A DNA stretch of 64,000 nt from an uncultured Pseudomonadota bacterium (GTDB taxonomy: Bacteria; Myxococcota_A; UBA796; JAFGLY01). Positions 28,802 to 38,001 of this stretch are shown in pieces (the first letter of the stretch is position 1; each line of letters opens with the position of its first letter). The stretch lies in assembly GCA_937912125.1 (NCBI GenBank), contig CALDOK010000392.1:1-64000 (forward strand), read 5' to 3'. The notes beneath the pieces were generated by a model, which made no database searches, had not been told where the DNA came from, and was given only the letters and a program-made list of their open reading frames with translations. Position numbers and translations under genes: made by a program.

Positions 28802-30043
28802 TCAGGGCCGGAGCAGCAGCAGATCCACCGCGTGGCCTGCCGCCAGGGACGACACCCCCGCTGGCACCGAGATGAAGCCGTCGGCGGCGCCGTGGGCCAG
28901 CAGGTGGGCGGTGCCGTGGGTGGGCAGCAGAGCGGCGCGTCCCTGGGCGTCCAGGCGCACGGGGATGTACTCGAGCCGGTCCACCTTGCGCCGGCCGAAG
29001 TCCTGGGCCAGGGGCACGCGCAGGCGGCGCACTGGCCAGGCAGTGCCCTGCAGCGTGGCCGCCGCGCGCAGCACGAAGAGGTGGAACATCAGGTAGACGG
29101 GCACGGGGTTGCCCGGCAGGCCGAAGACCATGCCCCCCGGACCGTGGGCCAGGGTCATGGGGCGGCCGGGCTTGACCGCCAGGCGGTCGAAGGCGATGTG
29201 CAGGCCGCAGGCCCGCAGGGCGTCCTGGACGTGGTCGAAGACCCCCGCCGAGACGCCACCGCTGATGGCCACCAGATCGGCCTGCTCCAGGGCGGTGGCC
29301 ACCGCGTGGCGGGTGGCCTGGGCGTCGTCGCGAGCGTGGGTCTGGGAGTGGAGATCGAGGCCCCAGGTGTGGGCCAGGGCGGCGAGCAGGGGACCGTTGG
29401 CGTCCAGGATGCGCCCGGGCCCCAGCATGTCAGGGTGAGAGACCACCTCGTCGCCGGTGGAGATCACGGCCAGCCTCACCCGCCGCGCCACAAGGACCTC
29501 CCGCAGTCCGCAGGCCGCCAGGTTGGCCAGGTCCACGGCGGCGAGGCGCTGTCCCGTAGGCAGCACGGCCCGGCCCCGCTGGATGTCCTCGCCCTGGGGA
29601 CAGATGTTGGGTGGGCCCGCGGTGTTCAGCAGACGAACCCAGCCGTGGCGGAGCTCGGTGTGCTCCTGCATCACCACCCGGTCTGCTTCGGCGGGTACGG
29701 GCGCGCCGGTCATGATGCGCACGGCCTGGCCCTGGGCGAGCGCGCCGGTGGCGACGCTGCCCGCCGCGACCAGCTCGCTGACCTGGAAGAAGGGGCCCGG
29801 CAGCCCGGGGAAGGCGGGACTGCTTGGCAGTCCTGGGTCACCAGCCCGCAGGGCGAAGCCGTCCATGGCGGACTTGTGGAAGGGGGGCAGGTCCAGCCGT
29901 GCGGCGGGTTGTTCGGCCAGCACGCGCCCCAGGGCATGCTCCACGGCGACTCGCTCGGTCTCCCAGGGGTGGGCGCGGGCGGCGATGGCCTGGTCCATCA
30001 GGGCCAGCGCTCGCTCGAGATCCATGGGCGCGGGGGTGCTCAC
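28802..30043 (-). CDS. moeA: Molybdopterin molybdenumtransferase
   Basis: The 413-residue enzyme inserts molybdate into adenylylated molybdopterin. FHKSAMDGFALR (about 60-71), AVRIMTGAPVP, VISTGDEV, ISGGVSAGVFD and FGLPGNPVPV are the family signatures, with the usual four-domain length. The GTG start overlaps the stop of the MobB-ModE gene (GTGA); an ATG six codons later is possible. It is the last gene of a three-gene molybdenum unit. The molybdenum enzymes it serves are not in this window. Confidence 0.94.
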   Translation of the reverse strand: MSTPAPMDLERALALMDQAIAARAHPWETERVAVEHALGRVLAEQPAARLDLPPFHKSAMDGFALRAGDPGLPSSPAFPGLPGPFFQVSELVAAGSVATGALAQGQAVRIMTGAPVPAEADRVVMQEHTELRHGWVRLLNTAGPPNICPQGEDIQRGRAVLPTGQRLAAVDLANLAACGLREVLVARRVRLAVISTGDEVVSHPDMLGPGRILDANGPLLAALAHTWGLDLHSQTHARDDAQATRHAVATALEQADLVAISGGVSAGVFDHVQDALRACGLHIAFDRLAVKPGRPMTLAHGPGGMVFGLPGNPVPVYLMFHLFVLRAAATLQGTAWPVRRLRVPLAQDFGRRKVDRLEYIPVRLDAQGRAALLPTHGTAHLLAHGAADGFISVPAGVSSLAAGHAVDLLLLRP

Positions 30044-30840
30044 TCGGTGTCCTCGCCGGAGAGCAGCTCGGCCAGCCGGCGCTGGGCGAGCTCTGCCAGC
30101 TCGCGATCCAGGGTCTGGTAGCAGTCGATCAGCCGGAGCCCCAGGGCGGTGAGGGAGGTGCCGCCGCCCCCCGCCCCGCCCGGCCGCGAGATGATCAGGG
30201 GGGCGCCCAGGTGGTTCTCGGCTGTGCGGATGAGGTCCCATGCGTGGCGGTAGCTGATGCCGGTGGCCTGGGAGGCCTTGCGCAGGGTGGCGTGGGCCCG
30301 GACCTGGAGCAGCAGCTGCGCCAGGCCCTTGCCCATGCCGTGGCCGCCGGGCAGCTCGAGCCACACCTTGGTGCCCGCGGCCATGGCGGGCCCTGGCAGG
30401 CGCGCGGCCTGGTCCAACAGCAGCTGCAGGATCCCAGCGCTCGCGGGGCCGGACCCCAGGTGTTCGTCGAGGATGCGGCTCCAGGCGGAGATCGGCTGGT
30501 CGAGGTCCACCACGATGTGGGCGGCCTGGCGCAGGGCGTCCGCGTCGTCCCGGCGCGGCAGGCCTCGGGGCTCGCCCTCCACGAAGATCACCACGTCGCC
30601 GCGCCCATCGAGGGCCAGGGCGTTGCTCTCGACCACCAGGTGGCGACGGAGGGAGCCTCGAGCCAGGAAGCGGTCCACCTGGTGCAGGTGGTGGAGCAGG
30701 GTGGTCGGCTTGTCGAGCTGGGGCTCACCGTGGCCGTGCTTGGCGTAGACGGCGTCGGGCAGGTGGTCGCAGAGCCCGCGGGCGATCCAGCTCTTGCCCA
30801 CGCCCCGGCCGGCGCCGCAGACCACCCACAGCAGCGGCAT
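30040..30840 (-). CDS. MobB-like P-loop NTPase fused to ModE-like HTH domain
   Basis: The 266-residue protein has an N-terminal P-loop (GAGRGVGKSW, residues 9-18) with a KHGHGEPQLDKP segment and a FVEGEPRGLP strand, as in MobB-type GTPases that help make guanine dinucleotide cofactor. From about residue 165 it becomes a ModE N-terminal winged helix: TLRKASQATGISYRHAWDLI, then NHLGAPLIISRPGGAGGGG and SLTALGLRLI. No molybdate-binding Mop domain is present. The start codon directly abuts the preceding stop (TAG then ATG). It may combine cofactor maturation with molybdenum-responsive control (inference). Confidence 0.82.
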   Translation of the reverse strand: MPLLWVVCGAGRGVGKSWIARGLCDHLPDAVYAKHGHGEPQLDKPTTLLHHLHQVDRFLARGSLRRHLVVESNALALDGRGDVVIFVEGEPRGLPRRDDADALRQAAHIVVDLDQPISAWSRILDEHLGSGPASAGILQLLLDQAARLPGPAMAAGTKVWLELPGGHGMGKGLAQLLLQVRAHATLRKASQATGISYRHAWDLIRTAENHLGAPLIISRPGGAGGGGTSLTALGLRLIDCYQTLDRELAELAQRRLAELLSGEDTE

Positions 30841-31143
30841 CTAGAAACACCCCAGGGAGCAGGACCCCACCTTGATCTCCAGCTCGTCCAGCAGGGCGCC
30901 CAGGCCCAGGGCTGGCAGACCCAGGCGCTTGGCCATGCCCAGGGCGACGGGGCAGGAGATGCGGCCGCCGGCCACCAGCAGGGTGGGCTCGCACCGCTGG
31001 CTGCGGTCGCCTTGCTCCACCCTCACCCAGGGCTCGTCCGATGCGGGAGCCCCCGCCAGGACGGCGACGGGGAGACCCTGCTCCGCCACCCATCTCTGGA
31101 GGGTGGGGAGCCTGTCGAGGGGGACGACGAGGGTGGAGGGCAT
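30841..31143 (-). CDS. Small protein of the molybdenum cofactor unit with C-terminal CSLGCF
   Basis: A 100-residue cytoplasmic protein with AGGAG before its ATG. No domain is recognised. The second half has a run of small hydrophobic residues (LGMAKRLGLPALGLGALLDEL) and ends in KVGSCSLGCF, with one further Cys in the middle (RISCPVA). The terminal CxxxC pair could bind a metal or a sulfur ligand. It abuts the MobB-ModE gene with no spacer, so it is probably part of molybdenum handling (inference). Divergent from the methyltransferase gene across 103 bases. Confidence 0.7.
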   Translation of the reverse strand: MPSTLVVPLDRLPTLQRWVAEQGLPVAVLAGAPASDEPWVRVEQGDRSQRCEPTLLVAGGRISCPVALGMAKRLGLPALGLGALLDELEIKVGSCSLGCF

Positions 31144-31246
31144 GCGGTCTCCTGAGGCCCCGGAGGGGGGGACGAGCATATATCGTCGCGGCCCCGGGGC
31201 CGACGAATCCGGGCTATGCTCGCCAGCCCCTGGTCCCTGGTGATCC

Positions 31247-32629
31247 ATGGCCCGCCGCCGCACCTACACGCCCCCCTTCGATCTGCGAGTGGAGCGCCTC
31301 GAGCCCAAGGGCATGGGCGCGGGTGAGCACGAGGGCCGCACGGTGTTGGTGCGCGGGGTCGCGCCGGGCGCCCTGGTGCTGGTGCGTCCCTTCCGGCGCA
31401 AGCGGGGCGTGCTGCACACCCGCCGGGTGGGGCTCGTCGAGGCGGCTCCCGATGCGGTGCAGCCCCGCTGTGCGGCCTTCGGGACCTGTGGCGGCTGCGT
31501 GCTTCAGGAGGCTCCTCTGGAGGCCCAGCGTGCCGCCAAGGTCTCCCTCGTGCACCGCAGCGTGGGGTCTCTCGAGGGCGTGCTGCTGCACCCGCCCGTG
31601 GGGCGCGACGCGGCCTACGGCTACCGCAACCGGGTGGAGCTCACCTACGGAAACCGCCGCTACCTGAGCGACGACGAGGTCCGCGAGGGCGTGTCGAACC
31701 AGGGCCGCTACATCGGCTTCCACGCCCCGGGGCGCTTCGATCGCATCGTCGATGTCGACCGCTGCGAGCTGGTGTCCGAGGGCATGAACGCCCTGATCGC
31801 CGTGGCCAGGTCTCACCTGCTCGCCTCGGCCTTCGAGCCCTGGGACATCCGGGAGCACACGGGCTTCTGGCGTCACCTGTTGCTGCGCGAGGGCCAGGAC
31901 GGCGATCGGCTCGTGGTGGTCTTCACCAGCCCTCCCGACGACCCGGCCGCGGCCCAGGCCGAGCTCGAGGCTCTGGCTGCGGCCCTGCCCGAGGTCGGCG
32001 GCGTGGTCTGGTATGTCAACGATCGGGTCGCGGACGCGGCGGTGGGAGAGCAGCGGGCCGTGCTGACCGGCCGGAACTGGCTCGAGGAGCGCCTGGGTCA
32101 CCTGCGCTTCCTGTTGGCCCCCCAGGCTTTTTTTCAGACCAACTCACCGGGCGCCGAGCTGCTCTACGACACGGTGGCCACCGCCGCGGGCTCGGGGCAT
32201 CGCCTCCTGGATCTGTACTGCGGCTCGGGCAGCATCGCGCTGTGGTTGGCGTCGTCCTTCGCCGAGGTGGTGGGGGTGGAGCTGCACGCTCCCGCGGTGC
32301 AGGATGCCTGCGAGAACGCCGTGCGCAACGGTGTGACCAACGCTCGCTTCGTCCAGGGCGAGGTCGAGAAGGTGGCCCTGGACCTGCAGGGCGATGTGGT
32401 GGTGGTGGACCCCCCGCGCGTCGGCCTGCACCCCAAGGCGGCGGCGTGGCTCGCGTCCCTGCCCGCCACACGCCTGGTCTACGTGGCCTGCAACCCCACC
32501 AGCCTGGGTCGGGATCGGGAGATCCTCGAGGCGGGTGGCTGGGAGCTCCAGGAGCTGTGGACCGTCGACATGTTCCCCCAGACGGGGCACGTCGAGGCCG
32601 TGGCGCGCTTCGATCGGGTGCGAGGCTAA
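31247..32629 (+). CDS. RlmD/TrmA family RNA m5U methyltransferase (Fe-S type)
   Basis: The 460-residue enzyme has a basic start and a TRAM-like N-terminal domain (VERLEPKGMGAGEHEGRTVLV). Four Cys, C75, C81 and C84 (RCAAFGTCGGC) plus C173 (VDRCEL), match the 4Fe-4S site of RlmD. The SAM site is DLYCGSGSIALWL; DPPRVGLHPKA is motif IV; C415 in YVACNPTSLGRD is the catalytic Cys and E450 (GHVEAV) the likely base. It should methylate a uridine in 23S rRNA (U1939 in E. coli numbering), though the target base is not provable from sequence. Confidence 0.92.
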   Translation: MARRRTYTPPFDLRVERLEPKGMGAGEHEGRTVLVRGVAPGALVLVRPFRRKRGVLHTRRVGLVEAAPDAVQPRCAAFGTCGGCVLQEAPLEAQRAAKVSLVHRSVGSLEGVLLHPPVGRDAAYGYRNRVELTYGNRRYLSDDEVREGVSNQGRYIGFHAPGRFDRIVDVDRCELVSEGMNALIAVARSHLLASAFEPWDIREHTGFWRHLLLREGQDGDRLVVVFTSPPDDPAAAQAELEALAAALPEVGGVVWYVNDRVADAAVGEQRAVLTGRNWLEERLGHLRFLLAPQAFFQTNSPGAELLYDTVATAAGSGHRLLDLYCGSGSIALWLASSFAEVVGVELHAPAVQDACENAVRNGVTNARFVQGEVEKVALDLQGDVVVVDPPRVGLHPKAAAWLASLPATRLVYVACNPTSLGRDREILEAGGWELQELWTVDMFPQTGHVEAVARFDRVRG

Positions 32630-33198
32630 GGCTCCAGCAGGCGGCCGCAGCTGTCCCAGCGGGCCACGCGGCTGCCGAGATCCCGCTCGATGGGCGGAGC
32701 CTCGGGGGCCTGGGTCACCATGGCGGCCTGCAGGGCTTGTGTCAGCTCCCCTGCGCGCTCGCGATGGTCGCGCACCACCAGCACCAGGTTGCCGTCTCGA
32801 AGGATCACCATGCCCATGGCGTCGCCGACGGCCTGGATGTCGCGGTCGGGGCTGTGGGGCCAGTCCATGGCGGGCAGGGAGCGTGTGGAGGCGCTGAGCT
32901 TCTCGAAGGCGAAGCCGGTCTTGGCCTGCCGGTCGTCGGGAAAGAAGATCAAGCGCACGAAGCCACCCTCGGGCAGCGGAGCGCGCCAAGCCGAGCGATG
33001 GGCGTCCAGCTGCGGCTCGCTCAGGCCCAGGGCGGGTAGCTCGGCCAGGGGGATGCCCGCCCAGGGGGTCTGGCCGACCACTGGAGGCGGCGCCACGGGG
33101 GCTTGGGCCTGGCTGTGGGGGCAGTCGGCGCTGTGCTGGTGGTCGGGGTCGGCCCAGGCGTTGGCGCAGATCAGGGCGACGAGCAGGAAGGACGTCAT
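32626..33198 (-). CDS. Exported protein of unknown function with His-rich N-terminus
   Basis: The 190-residue protein has a signal peptide (residues 1-16, ANAWA) and then a short His/Asp/Cys stretch (DPDHQHSADCPHS) that could bind metal. The rest is one compact domain with GGFVRLIFFPDDRQAKTG and MGMVILRDGNLVLVVRDH strands. No family is recognised. Its ATG overlaps the stop of the transglutaminase-fold lipoprotein (ATGA), so the two are made together and may act together in the periplasm. Confidence 0.75.
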   Translation of the reverse strand: MTSFLLVALICANAWADPDHQHSADCPHSQAQAPVAPPPVVGQTPWAGIPLAELPALGLSEPQLDAHRSAWRAPLPEGGFVRLIFFPDDRQAKTGFAFEKLSASTRSLPAMDWPHSPDRDIQAVGDAMGMVILRDGNLVLVVRDHRERAGELTQALQAAMVTQAPEAPPIERDLGSRVARWDSCGRLLEP

Positions 33199-34688
33199 TG
33201 AAGCAGGGTCTCCCCTTCGTAGTTGATGGTGGCCCTGCCTCGCATGACCAGCCGGTCCAGGTACTCCTGGGCGTCGATGTGCTCGACCATGAGCAGATCA
33301 CTGGGCGGGTTGGAGGGATCGGCGTCTCCGTCCAGCGCCAGGGTGGCGTCCCAGATGGTCTCGCCGCCGTCGTTGCTGGCGACGGCGTGGTAGCTGAACG
33401 AGCAGCCCCAGCTGCCGAAGGGGCAGTGGGTGAACTCGTCGCCGCCGATGGCCTGGATGTAGTTGAGGTCGAAGTTCTGCAGCACGATGTTGTAGGCCAT
33501 CGGCGCGCCGAGCATGGTGGCCCAGGCAGCGAGGATCGAGGCGCAGTCGGAGCAGTTGACCGTCTGCCCTGCGCCTTGGCGCAGGAAGCTGCTGAGCTGG
33601 AAGACGGCCGGGGTCCAGCCGCTCTGGTAGCTCGTGTAGTACGACGCGCCGTAGCGGGTGTCGTAGCTGAGGCCCAGGTCCTCGTAGATCCACCGCACCA
33701 GGGCGTCGATGACGGCTTCGTCGGTGGGCGCCACCCCCTGGATGGCGCGCAGGGCGGGGTCGATGGCGGCCACCCAGGCGTTGTAGGTGATCTCGGGCCG
33801 CTGGAAGGCCGGGGCGTCCAGGAGCAGGTACCAGCGCACCGGCAGGGCCTGCTGCCCGATGGTCCAGCTGGACCCCTGGTCGTCGTCCACCAGGAAGCTC
33901 AGGGTGAGGTCCTGGTCGAGCACGCCGGGCCCCGTGCCCAGGGCTTCGTCAGCCTGCAGCACCACGGGGACGCTGGGGTCCAGGCTGTCGCCGCCGCTGA
34001 TCACGGTCCAGCCTTCGAGCTCGAGCCGCACGCCCACCCCGGTGAGCCCCGAGGAGCCCAGCACCGTGCTGTCCCCGAGCTCGAGGGTGAGGATGGGGCG
34101 TGAGTCCCAGGTGAAGGCCGTGGGCAGCGAGCCATCGGTGGGGAGGAAGTCCAGGTCCTGGGCGGGGGCCGCGAGCTGCACCGGCTGCTCGTGGGCGTCC
34201 TCGAGGGAGTCGGCCTGGGCGATGGGCAGATCGGGCCCTTGGAGCTCGCGGCTCATGTGCCAGTACAGGGGCACGTGGGTGGCGCTGACGCCGTCGTCGC
34301 CTTCGGCCCACGCGCCCACCACGCCGCAGCGCACCACCTGGACCGGTGCCTGCTGCTCGACCAGGGCGCTGCCCAGGGTGGCCTGCAGGTGGACCGTGTA
34401 GGCGCCCGCCTGTGCCCAGGCGCCGCTGTCGTCCCGGCCGTCCCAGCTGTCGGTGACGGTGGCCACCAGGGCGCCGTCGGGGTCGAGCACGGTGACCGTG
34501 GTGCTGTCGGCATCCAAAGCGACCGCGCGGATCGCCAGTGGGCCTCCCAGGATGGGGTCGAAAGCCGGGGCGACCTCGAGGAGCGCCTCGAGGGGAGGTG
34601 CGGTGTCCCCCGTACCGCTGCTGGTGTCGTCTTTGCCGATCACGGCGGGAGGGTTCACACAGCTGACGAGGAGGGCGATCCAGAGCAT
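33195..34688 (-). CDS. Lipoprotein with transglutaminase-like catalytic domain
   Basis: This 497-residue protein has a very short signal peptide (LLVSC) and a GDT-rich linker. An Ig-like segment (about 50-115) includes a FlgD-like WDGRDDSG turn. The last 180 residues form a transglutaminase/papain-like fold with C379 in VNCSDCASILAAW, H434 in FSYHAVAS and D447 in TIWDATL, so the catalytic triad looks intact. Such domains cleave or crosslink peptides. Envelope location is predicted. It is first in a two-gene unit with the His-rich exported protein. The ATG lacks a clear ribosome site, so the start is less certain. Confidence 0.82.
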   Translation of the reverse strand: MLWIALLVSCVNPPAVIGKDDTSSGTGDTAPPLEALLEVAPAFDPILGGPLAIRAVALDADSTTVTVLDPDGALVATVTDSWDGRDDSGAWAQAGAYTVHLQATLGSALVEQQAPVQVVRCGVVGAWAEGDDGVSATHVPLYWHMSRELQGPDLPIAQADSLEDAHEQPVQLAAPAQDLDFLPTDGSLPTAFTWDSRPILTLELGDSTVLGSSGLTGVGVRLELEGWTVISGGDSLDPSVPVVLQADEALGTGPGVLDQDLTLSFLVDDDQGSSWTIGQQALPVRWYLLLDAPAFQRPEITYNAWVAAIDPALRAIQGVAPTDEAVIDALVRWIYEDLGLSYDTRYGASYYTSYQSGWTPAVFQLSSFLRQGAGQTVNCSDCASILAAWATMLGAPMAYNIVLQNFDLNYIQAIGGDEFTHCPFGSWGCSFSYHAVASNDGGETIWDATLALDGDADPSNPPSDLLMVEHIDAQEYLDRLVMRGRATINYEGETLLQ

Positions 34689-34846
34689 GGGGGAAGTATA
34701 GGGCCTCTCCGGGGCCGCGCCCACCTGCACGAGGCCGCGTTCGCTCGCTTCGGAGGCTACCCTGCGGATTCGTCGCCTGGAGCCTGGGCGACGGTGGAGA
34801 TAGGCGGGGGATGATCTCTGGGACACCGCACCACCGAAGGAGCGTC

Positions 34847-37123
34847 GTGACGTCAGCAGCGGCAACTCCCGTACGAGCCGGGCCCGGGCGCGGCGCCGCG
34901 TGGGCGGCCCTGCTGGCGATCCAGATCGCCCTGGGGCTGCTGCTCGGGCTGCTGGCGGCCGGCGGCGTGGTGGGCTCGCGCTGCAAGGTTCCGCCCCCGG
35001 GCTGGTCCATGCTGCAGGTCTCGACCCCCCACGGGGAGTACCATGGGCAGGCCCGTGAGCCTGGCGGTTGGAGCCGCTATCTGCTCCCGCCGGGCCAGCG
35101 CTGGACCCACCCTGTGGATGGTGAGCTCGCGCTGCGGGTGACCCTGGCCGAGCACAGCCCGCTGCACGTCTTTCCGACCTCCTCGCCTGCCGAGCGCCCA
35201 GCCTCGGGCTGGGTCGAGCTTGGGTACGACTCGGCCGCGGGAGGCCTGCGGGTCTCGGCCACTGCGGCGCCATGCGCCCAGGGGCCCGCGGACCCGGGCC
35301 TGCCTCACGATGTCGTCCGCTTCGACGTCGATGCCTCGGGCTGGACCGCCACGGCGGCCAGCAGCGCCTGGCGCTGCGCTGCCCCCTCGGACCCCTCCGC
35401 CCTGTGGGCGCTGGAGTCCCAGGGCGCCTCGGCTGGGATCGTCGTCCACAGCCAGGCGGGCCGGCGTGGGCGCCCACCCCTGCCGGCTTGGGGGTTGACC
35501 GCGCTGCTCGCTCTCGGCGTCGTCCTGGGGTTGGCCTTCCGGCGCCTGGCCGCGGCCGTGGGCTGGTCCATGCGCCGCACGGTGCTGGTGCAACTTCCCT
35601 TGGTCTTGGGGGGGCTGCTGGCGTTGGCGCCGGCCGAAGCCTCCATGCGGATCATCCGCCTGGAGCAGGGGGGCTCGCCCTGGGCGCCCCTGGCGCTGGC
35701 AGCCCTGGTCTGCCTCGGGCTGGGCCTGCTGGGTCCGGTGGTGGCCTTGATGCGTCCGCCCCCCCGGCCACCGCGGGCTCGCGCGGTCCTGGCCCTGCTC
35801 GGCAGCGTGGCCTTGGTCCTGGCGGCCGCGGCTGGTCTCGCCACGGGCTCGTGGTGGACGCTGCTGGGCTGGCTGGTGGTGGTCCTGGCCGGCGGCCTGG
35901 TCCTCGCCTGGGCCCACGGTCGCTGGAGCGGCCAGTCCTTGCGATCCGGCGCGCGAGCCGTGGCTGGGGCGCTGATGTTCGCGGCCTACGGTGGGGTCCT
36001 CGCCATCGTCTTCGAAGCCGAACAGGCCAGAGCCGTGGCGGCGCTTCAGGGTGCCGGCTTGACCGCCGCGCTGGTGCTCTGGTGCAACCTCGAGGCCGCC
36101 CGGGTGCGGGGCTACAGCCTGCTCTCCATCGCGGGCTTCCTGGTGGTCGTGGGCCTGCTCGAGGCCGGGGTGCGCAGCCTGCCCCTGGCCGAGGGCTGGT
36201 ACTACTCCTTCGAGCTGCAGCAGGGCTGGCTGGAGCAGCAGGGGGTGCAGGGCTACGACGAGACGCCTCTGTCCAACGAGATCACGCGGCTGCTCTTGCT
36301 CGAGCGGGGGGTGCACACCGACTACCCCTACACGGGCTACCCCGTCGCCTACGGTCCCAAGCGCAGCCAGCGAGTGGTGAGCTTCGGGGGCTCGTCCACG
36401 GGCGGGGCGTTCACCAACGAGCGCCTGGACGAGTTCTATCCGGCTCTGGCCGGGCAGCTGCTGGGCCCCTCGGTCGAGGTGGTGAACCAAGGTGTGGGTG
36501 GATGGACCACCTTCCACATCCTGCAGTACGCACGGCAGCACCTCGACAAGCTGCAGCCCGATGTGGTGACGCTGTACGCGGGCGTGAACGACTGCGGCGA
36601 GGGCCTGCCAATGAGCGTGCCCGAGCTCGATCGGCTCTACAAGGAACGCCGCTGGGCGATCCAGCTGGCGGGCCCCCTGCGCAGGCTGCTGCTGTATCGG
36701 GCTCTCAAGACCGCCCTGTTCGAGCTGCGCTCGGGGACCGCCATCTCCGCGGTGTCGGAAGAGGAGGCCGAGCAGATTCACCGGGACTTCATCGCGCTGG
36801 CCCGCGGCCAGGGCGCGCGGGTGCTGTTGTTGTCCGAGGGCACCACCCTGCCCAACCCCACCTGCGCCTGGCGTCGCGCCGAGCTGATGGCGGACCTGGC
36901 GGCCGAGGACCAGGGGGTGGCGTTCGTCGACACCCGGGCCATGCTGCGGCAGGCGGGGCCCGGCATGTTCATCGACTTCATGCACCTGTCGGACGACGGC
37001 CACCGGATGTTGGCGCACACCATGGCCGCGGCCCTGCGCGAGCAGGGGTGGCTCGACGGCGGCTCCGTCGGCGCGCCTTCCCTGGGCATGGTGCCCGCCT
37101 CGGGGTTATCGGGCCCGCCATGA
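34847..37123 (+). CDS. Polytopic membrane protein with C-terminal SGNH hydrolase domain
   Basis: The GTG at 34847 has AAGGAG just upstream (spacing 4) and is preferred; an in-frame ATG at 34811 would add 12 residues. The first helix (about 20-40) is followed by a soluble domain of about 150 residues, then seven or eight membrane segments. The C-terminal 260 residues are an SGNH/GDSL esterase: VSFGGSSTGG (block I Ser), NQGVGGWTT (Gly), YAGVNDCGEG (Asn) and MHLSDDGH (Asp-His). These proteins often acylate or deacylate cell-surface glycans. The stop overlaps the start of the DUF493 gene. Confidence 0.82.
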   Translation: MTSAAATPVRAGPGRGAAWAALLAIQIALGLLLGLLAAGGVVGSRCKVPPPGWSMLQVSTPHGEYHGQAREPGGWSRYLLPPGQRWTHPVDGELALRVTLAEHSPLHVFPTSSPAERPASGWVELGYDSAAGGLRVSATAAPCAQGPADPGLPHDVVRFDVDASGWTATAASSAWRCAAPSDPSALWALESQGASAGIVVHSQAGRRGRPPLPAWGLTALLALGVVLGLAFRRLAAAVGWSMRRTVLVQLPLVLGGLLALAPAEASMRIIRLEQGGSPWAPLALAALVCLGLGLLGPVVALMRPPPRPPRARAVLALLGSVALVLAAAAGLATGSWWTLLGWLVVVLAGGLVLAWAHGRWSGQSLRSGARAVAGALMFAAYGGVLAIVFEAEQARAVAALQGAGLTAALVLWCNLEAARVRGYSLLSIAGFLVVVGLLEAGVRSLPLAEGWYYSFELQQGWLEQQGVQGYDETPLSNEITRLLLLERGVHTDYPYTGYPVAYGPKRSQRVVSFGGSSTGGAFTNERLDEFYPALAGQLLGPSVEVVNQGVGGWTTFHILQYARQHLDKLQPDVVTLYAGVNDCGEGLPMSVPELDRLYKERRWAIQLAGPLRRLLLYRALKTALFELRSGTAISAVSEEEAEQIHRDFIALARGQGARVLLLSEGTTLPNPTCAWRRAELMADLAAEDQGVAFVDTRAMLRQAGPGMFIDFMHLSDDGHRMLAHTMAAALREQGWLDGGSVGAPSLGMVPASGLSGPP

Positions 37124-37395
37124 GTGCCTCTGACGATCACCTGGATCAGCTGCTCGAGTTCCCCTGCGAGTTCACCTTCCGCGTCGTGGCGAAGCACCGC
37201 GACGATCTGTCTGAGTGGTGCCAGCATAAGGTCGAGCAGGCGCTGGGCCGCCCGGTCGATCGGGTGCAGCTGCAGCCCTCGCGGGCGGGTGCCTACAGCG
37301 CGGTCCGCGTGGTGGCCACCGTGCACGAGCCCGCAGAGGTGCGCCGAGCCTATGGCGCCCTGGGTGCGCTCGAGGGCTTGAAGATGCTGCTCTGA
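37120..37395 (+). CDS. DUF493 (YbeD-like) protein
   Basis: A 91-residue protein of ferredoxin-like fold: LEFPCEFTFRVVAK opens the domain, RVQLQPSRAGAYSAVRVVATV is the central strand pair and YGALGALEGLKMLL the C-terminal helix. The family includes E. coli YbeD, of poorly known regulatory function. ATGA overlap with the upstream SGNH gene. It stops one base before the convergent ferritin gene ends. Confidence 0.85.
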   Translation: MSASDDHLDQLLEFPCEFTFRVVAKHRDDLSEWCQHKVEQALGRPVDRVQLQPSRAGAYSAVRVVATVHEPAEVRRAYGALGALEGLKMLL

Positions 37396-37396
37396 G

Positions 37397-37903
37397 CTAC
37401 TGGACCGGAGGCGTGAACACGCGCACGCCCAGCTCGCGATCGATCATGAGCATGCCGTGGCCCGACTGGCCCACCATGCGCAGCTGGCTGACCAGCTCGC
37501 CCGCGATGGCCTCTTCCTCGACCTGCTCAGCGATGAACCACTGCAAGAAGTTGAGGGTGGCGTGGTCGCGCTCGTCCATGCACAGGCTGGCCAGCTCGTT
37601 GATCAGGCTGGTGACGAACTGCTCGTGGCTCAGGGTCTTCTCGAAGGCGTCCAGGGCGCTGGCCCACTCGGTGGGAGGGGCCTCGATGGCCCGCAGGGTG
37701 ACCTTGCCACCGCGCTCGAGCACGTAGTGGAAGAACTTGTCCACATGGAACATCTCTTCCTGGTACTGGGCCTTCATCCACTTGGCCATGCCCGGCAGCC
37801 CGGCGGCGTCGAACCAGGCGGACATGGAGAGGTACATGTAGGCCGAGTACAGCTCGGCGTTGATCTGGTCGTTCAGGGCCTTCTCGAGGGACGGCTTGAG
37901 CAT
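37397..37903 (-). CDS. ftn: Ferritin
   Basis: The 168-residue four-helix-bundle iron store keeps the ferroxidase ligands: E17 (NAELYSAYMYLS), E50 and H53 (YQEEMFHVDKF), plus helix C and D residues in AEQVEEEAIAGEL. Length fits the non-haem bacterial ferritin family (24-mer cage). GGAG precedes the ATG by seven bases. A single-gene unit; no iron-responsive box was recognised in the 90 bases upstream. Confidence 0.93.
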   Translation of the reverse strand: MLKPSLEKALNDQINAELYSAYMYLSMSAWFDAAGLPGMAKWMKAQYQEEMFHVDKFFHYVLERGGKVTLRAIEAPPTEWASALDAFEKTLSHEQFVTSLINELASLCMDERDHATLNFLQWFIAEQVEEEAIAGELVSQLRMVGQSGHGMLMIDRELGVRVFTPPVQ

Positions 37904-38001
37904 GGGGACTCCATCGCAGGGGCAGGATCGGAGGCGGTCCGATCGGGGTGGAGTCGAAGCTATCCACCAGGCAGCCCTTGGAAAGGGCCATGGGCCACGG
38001 G

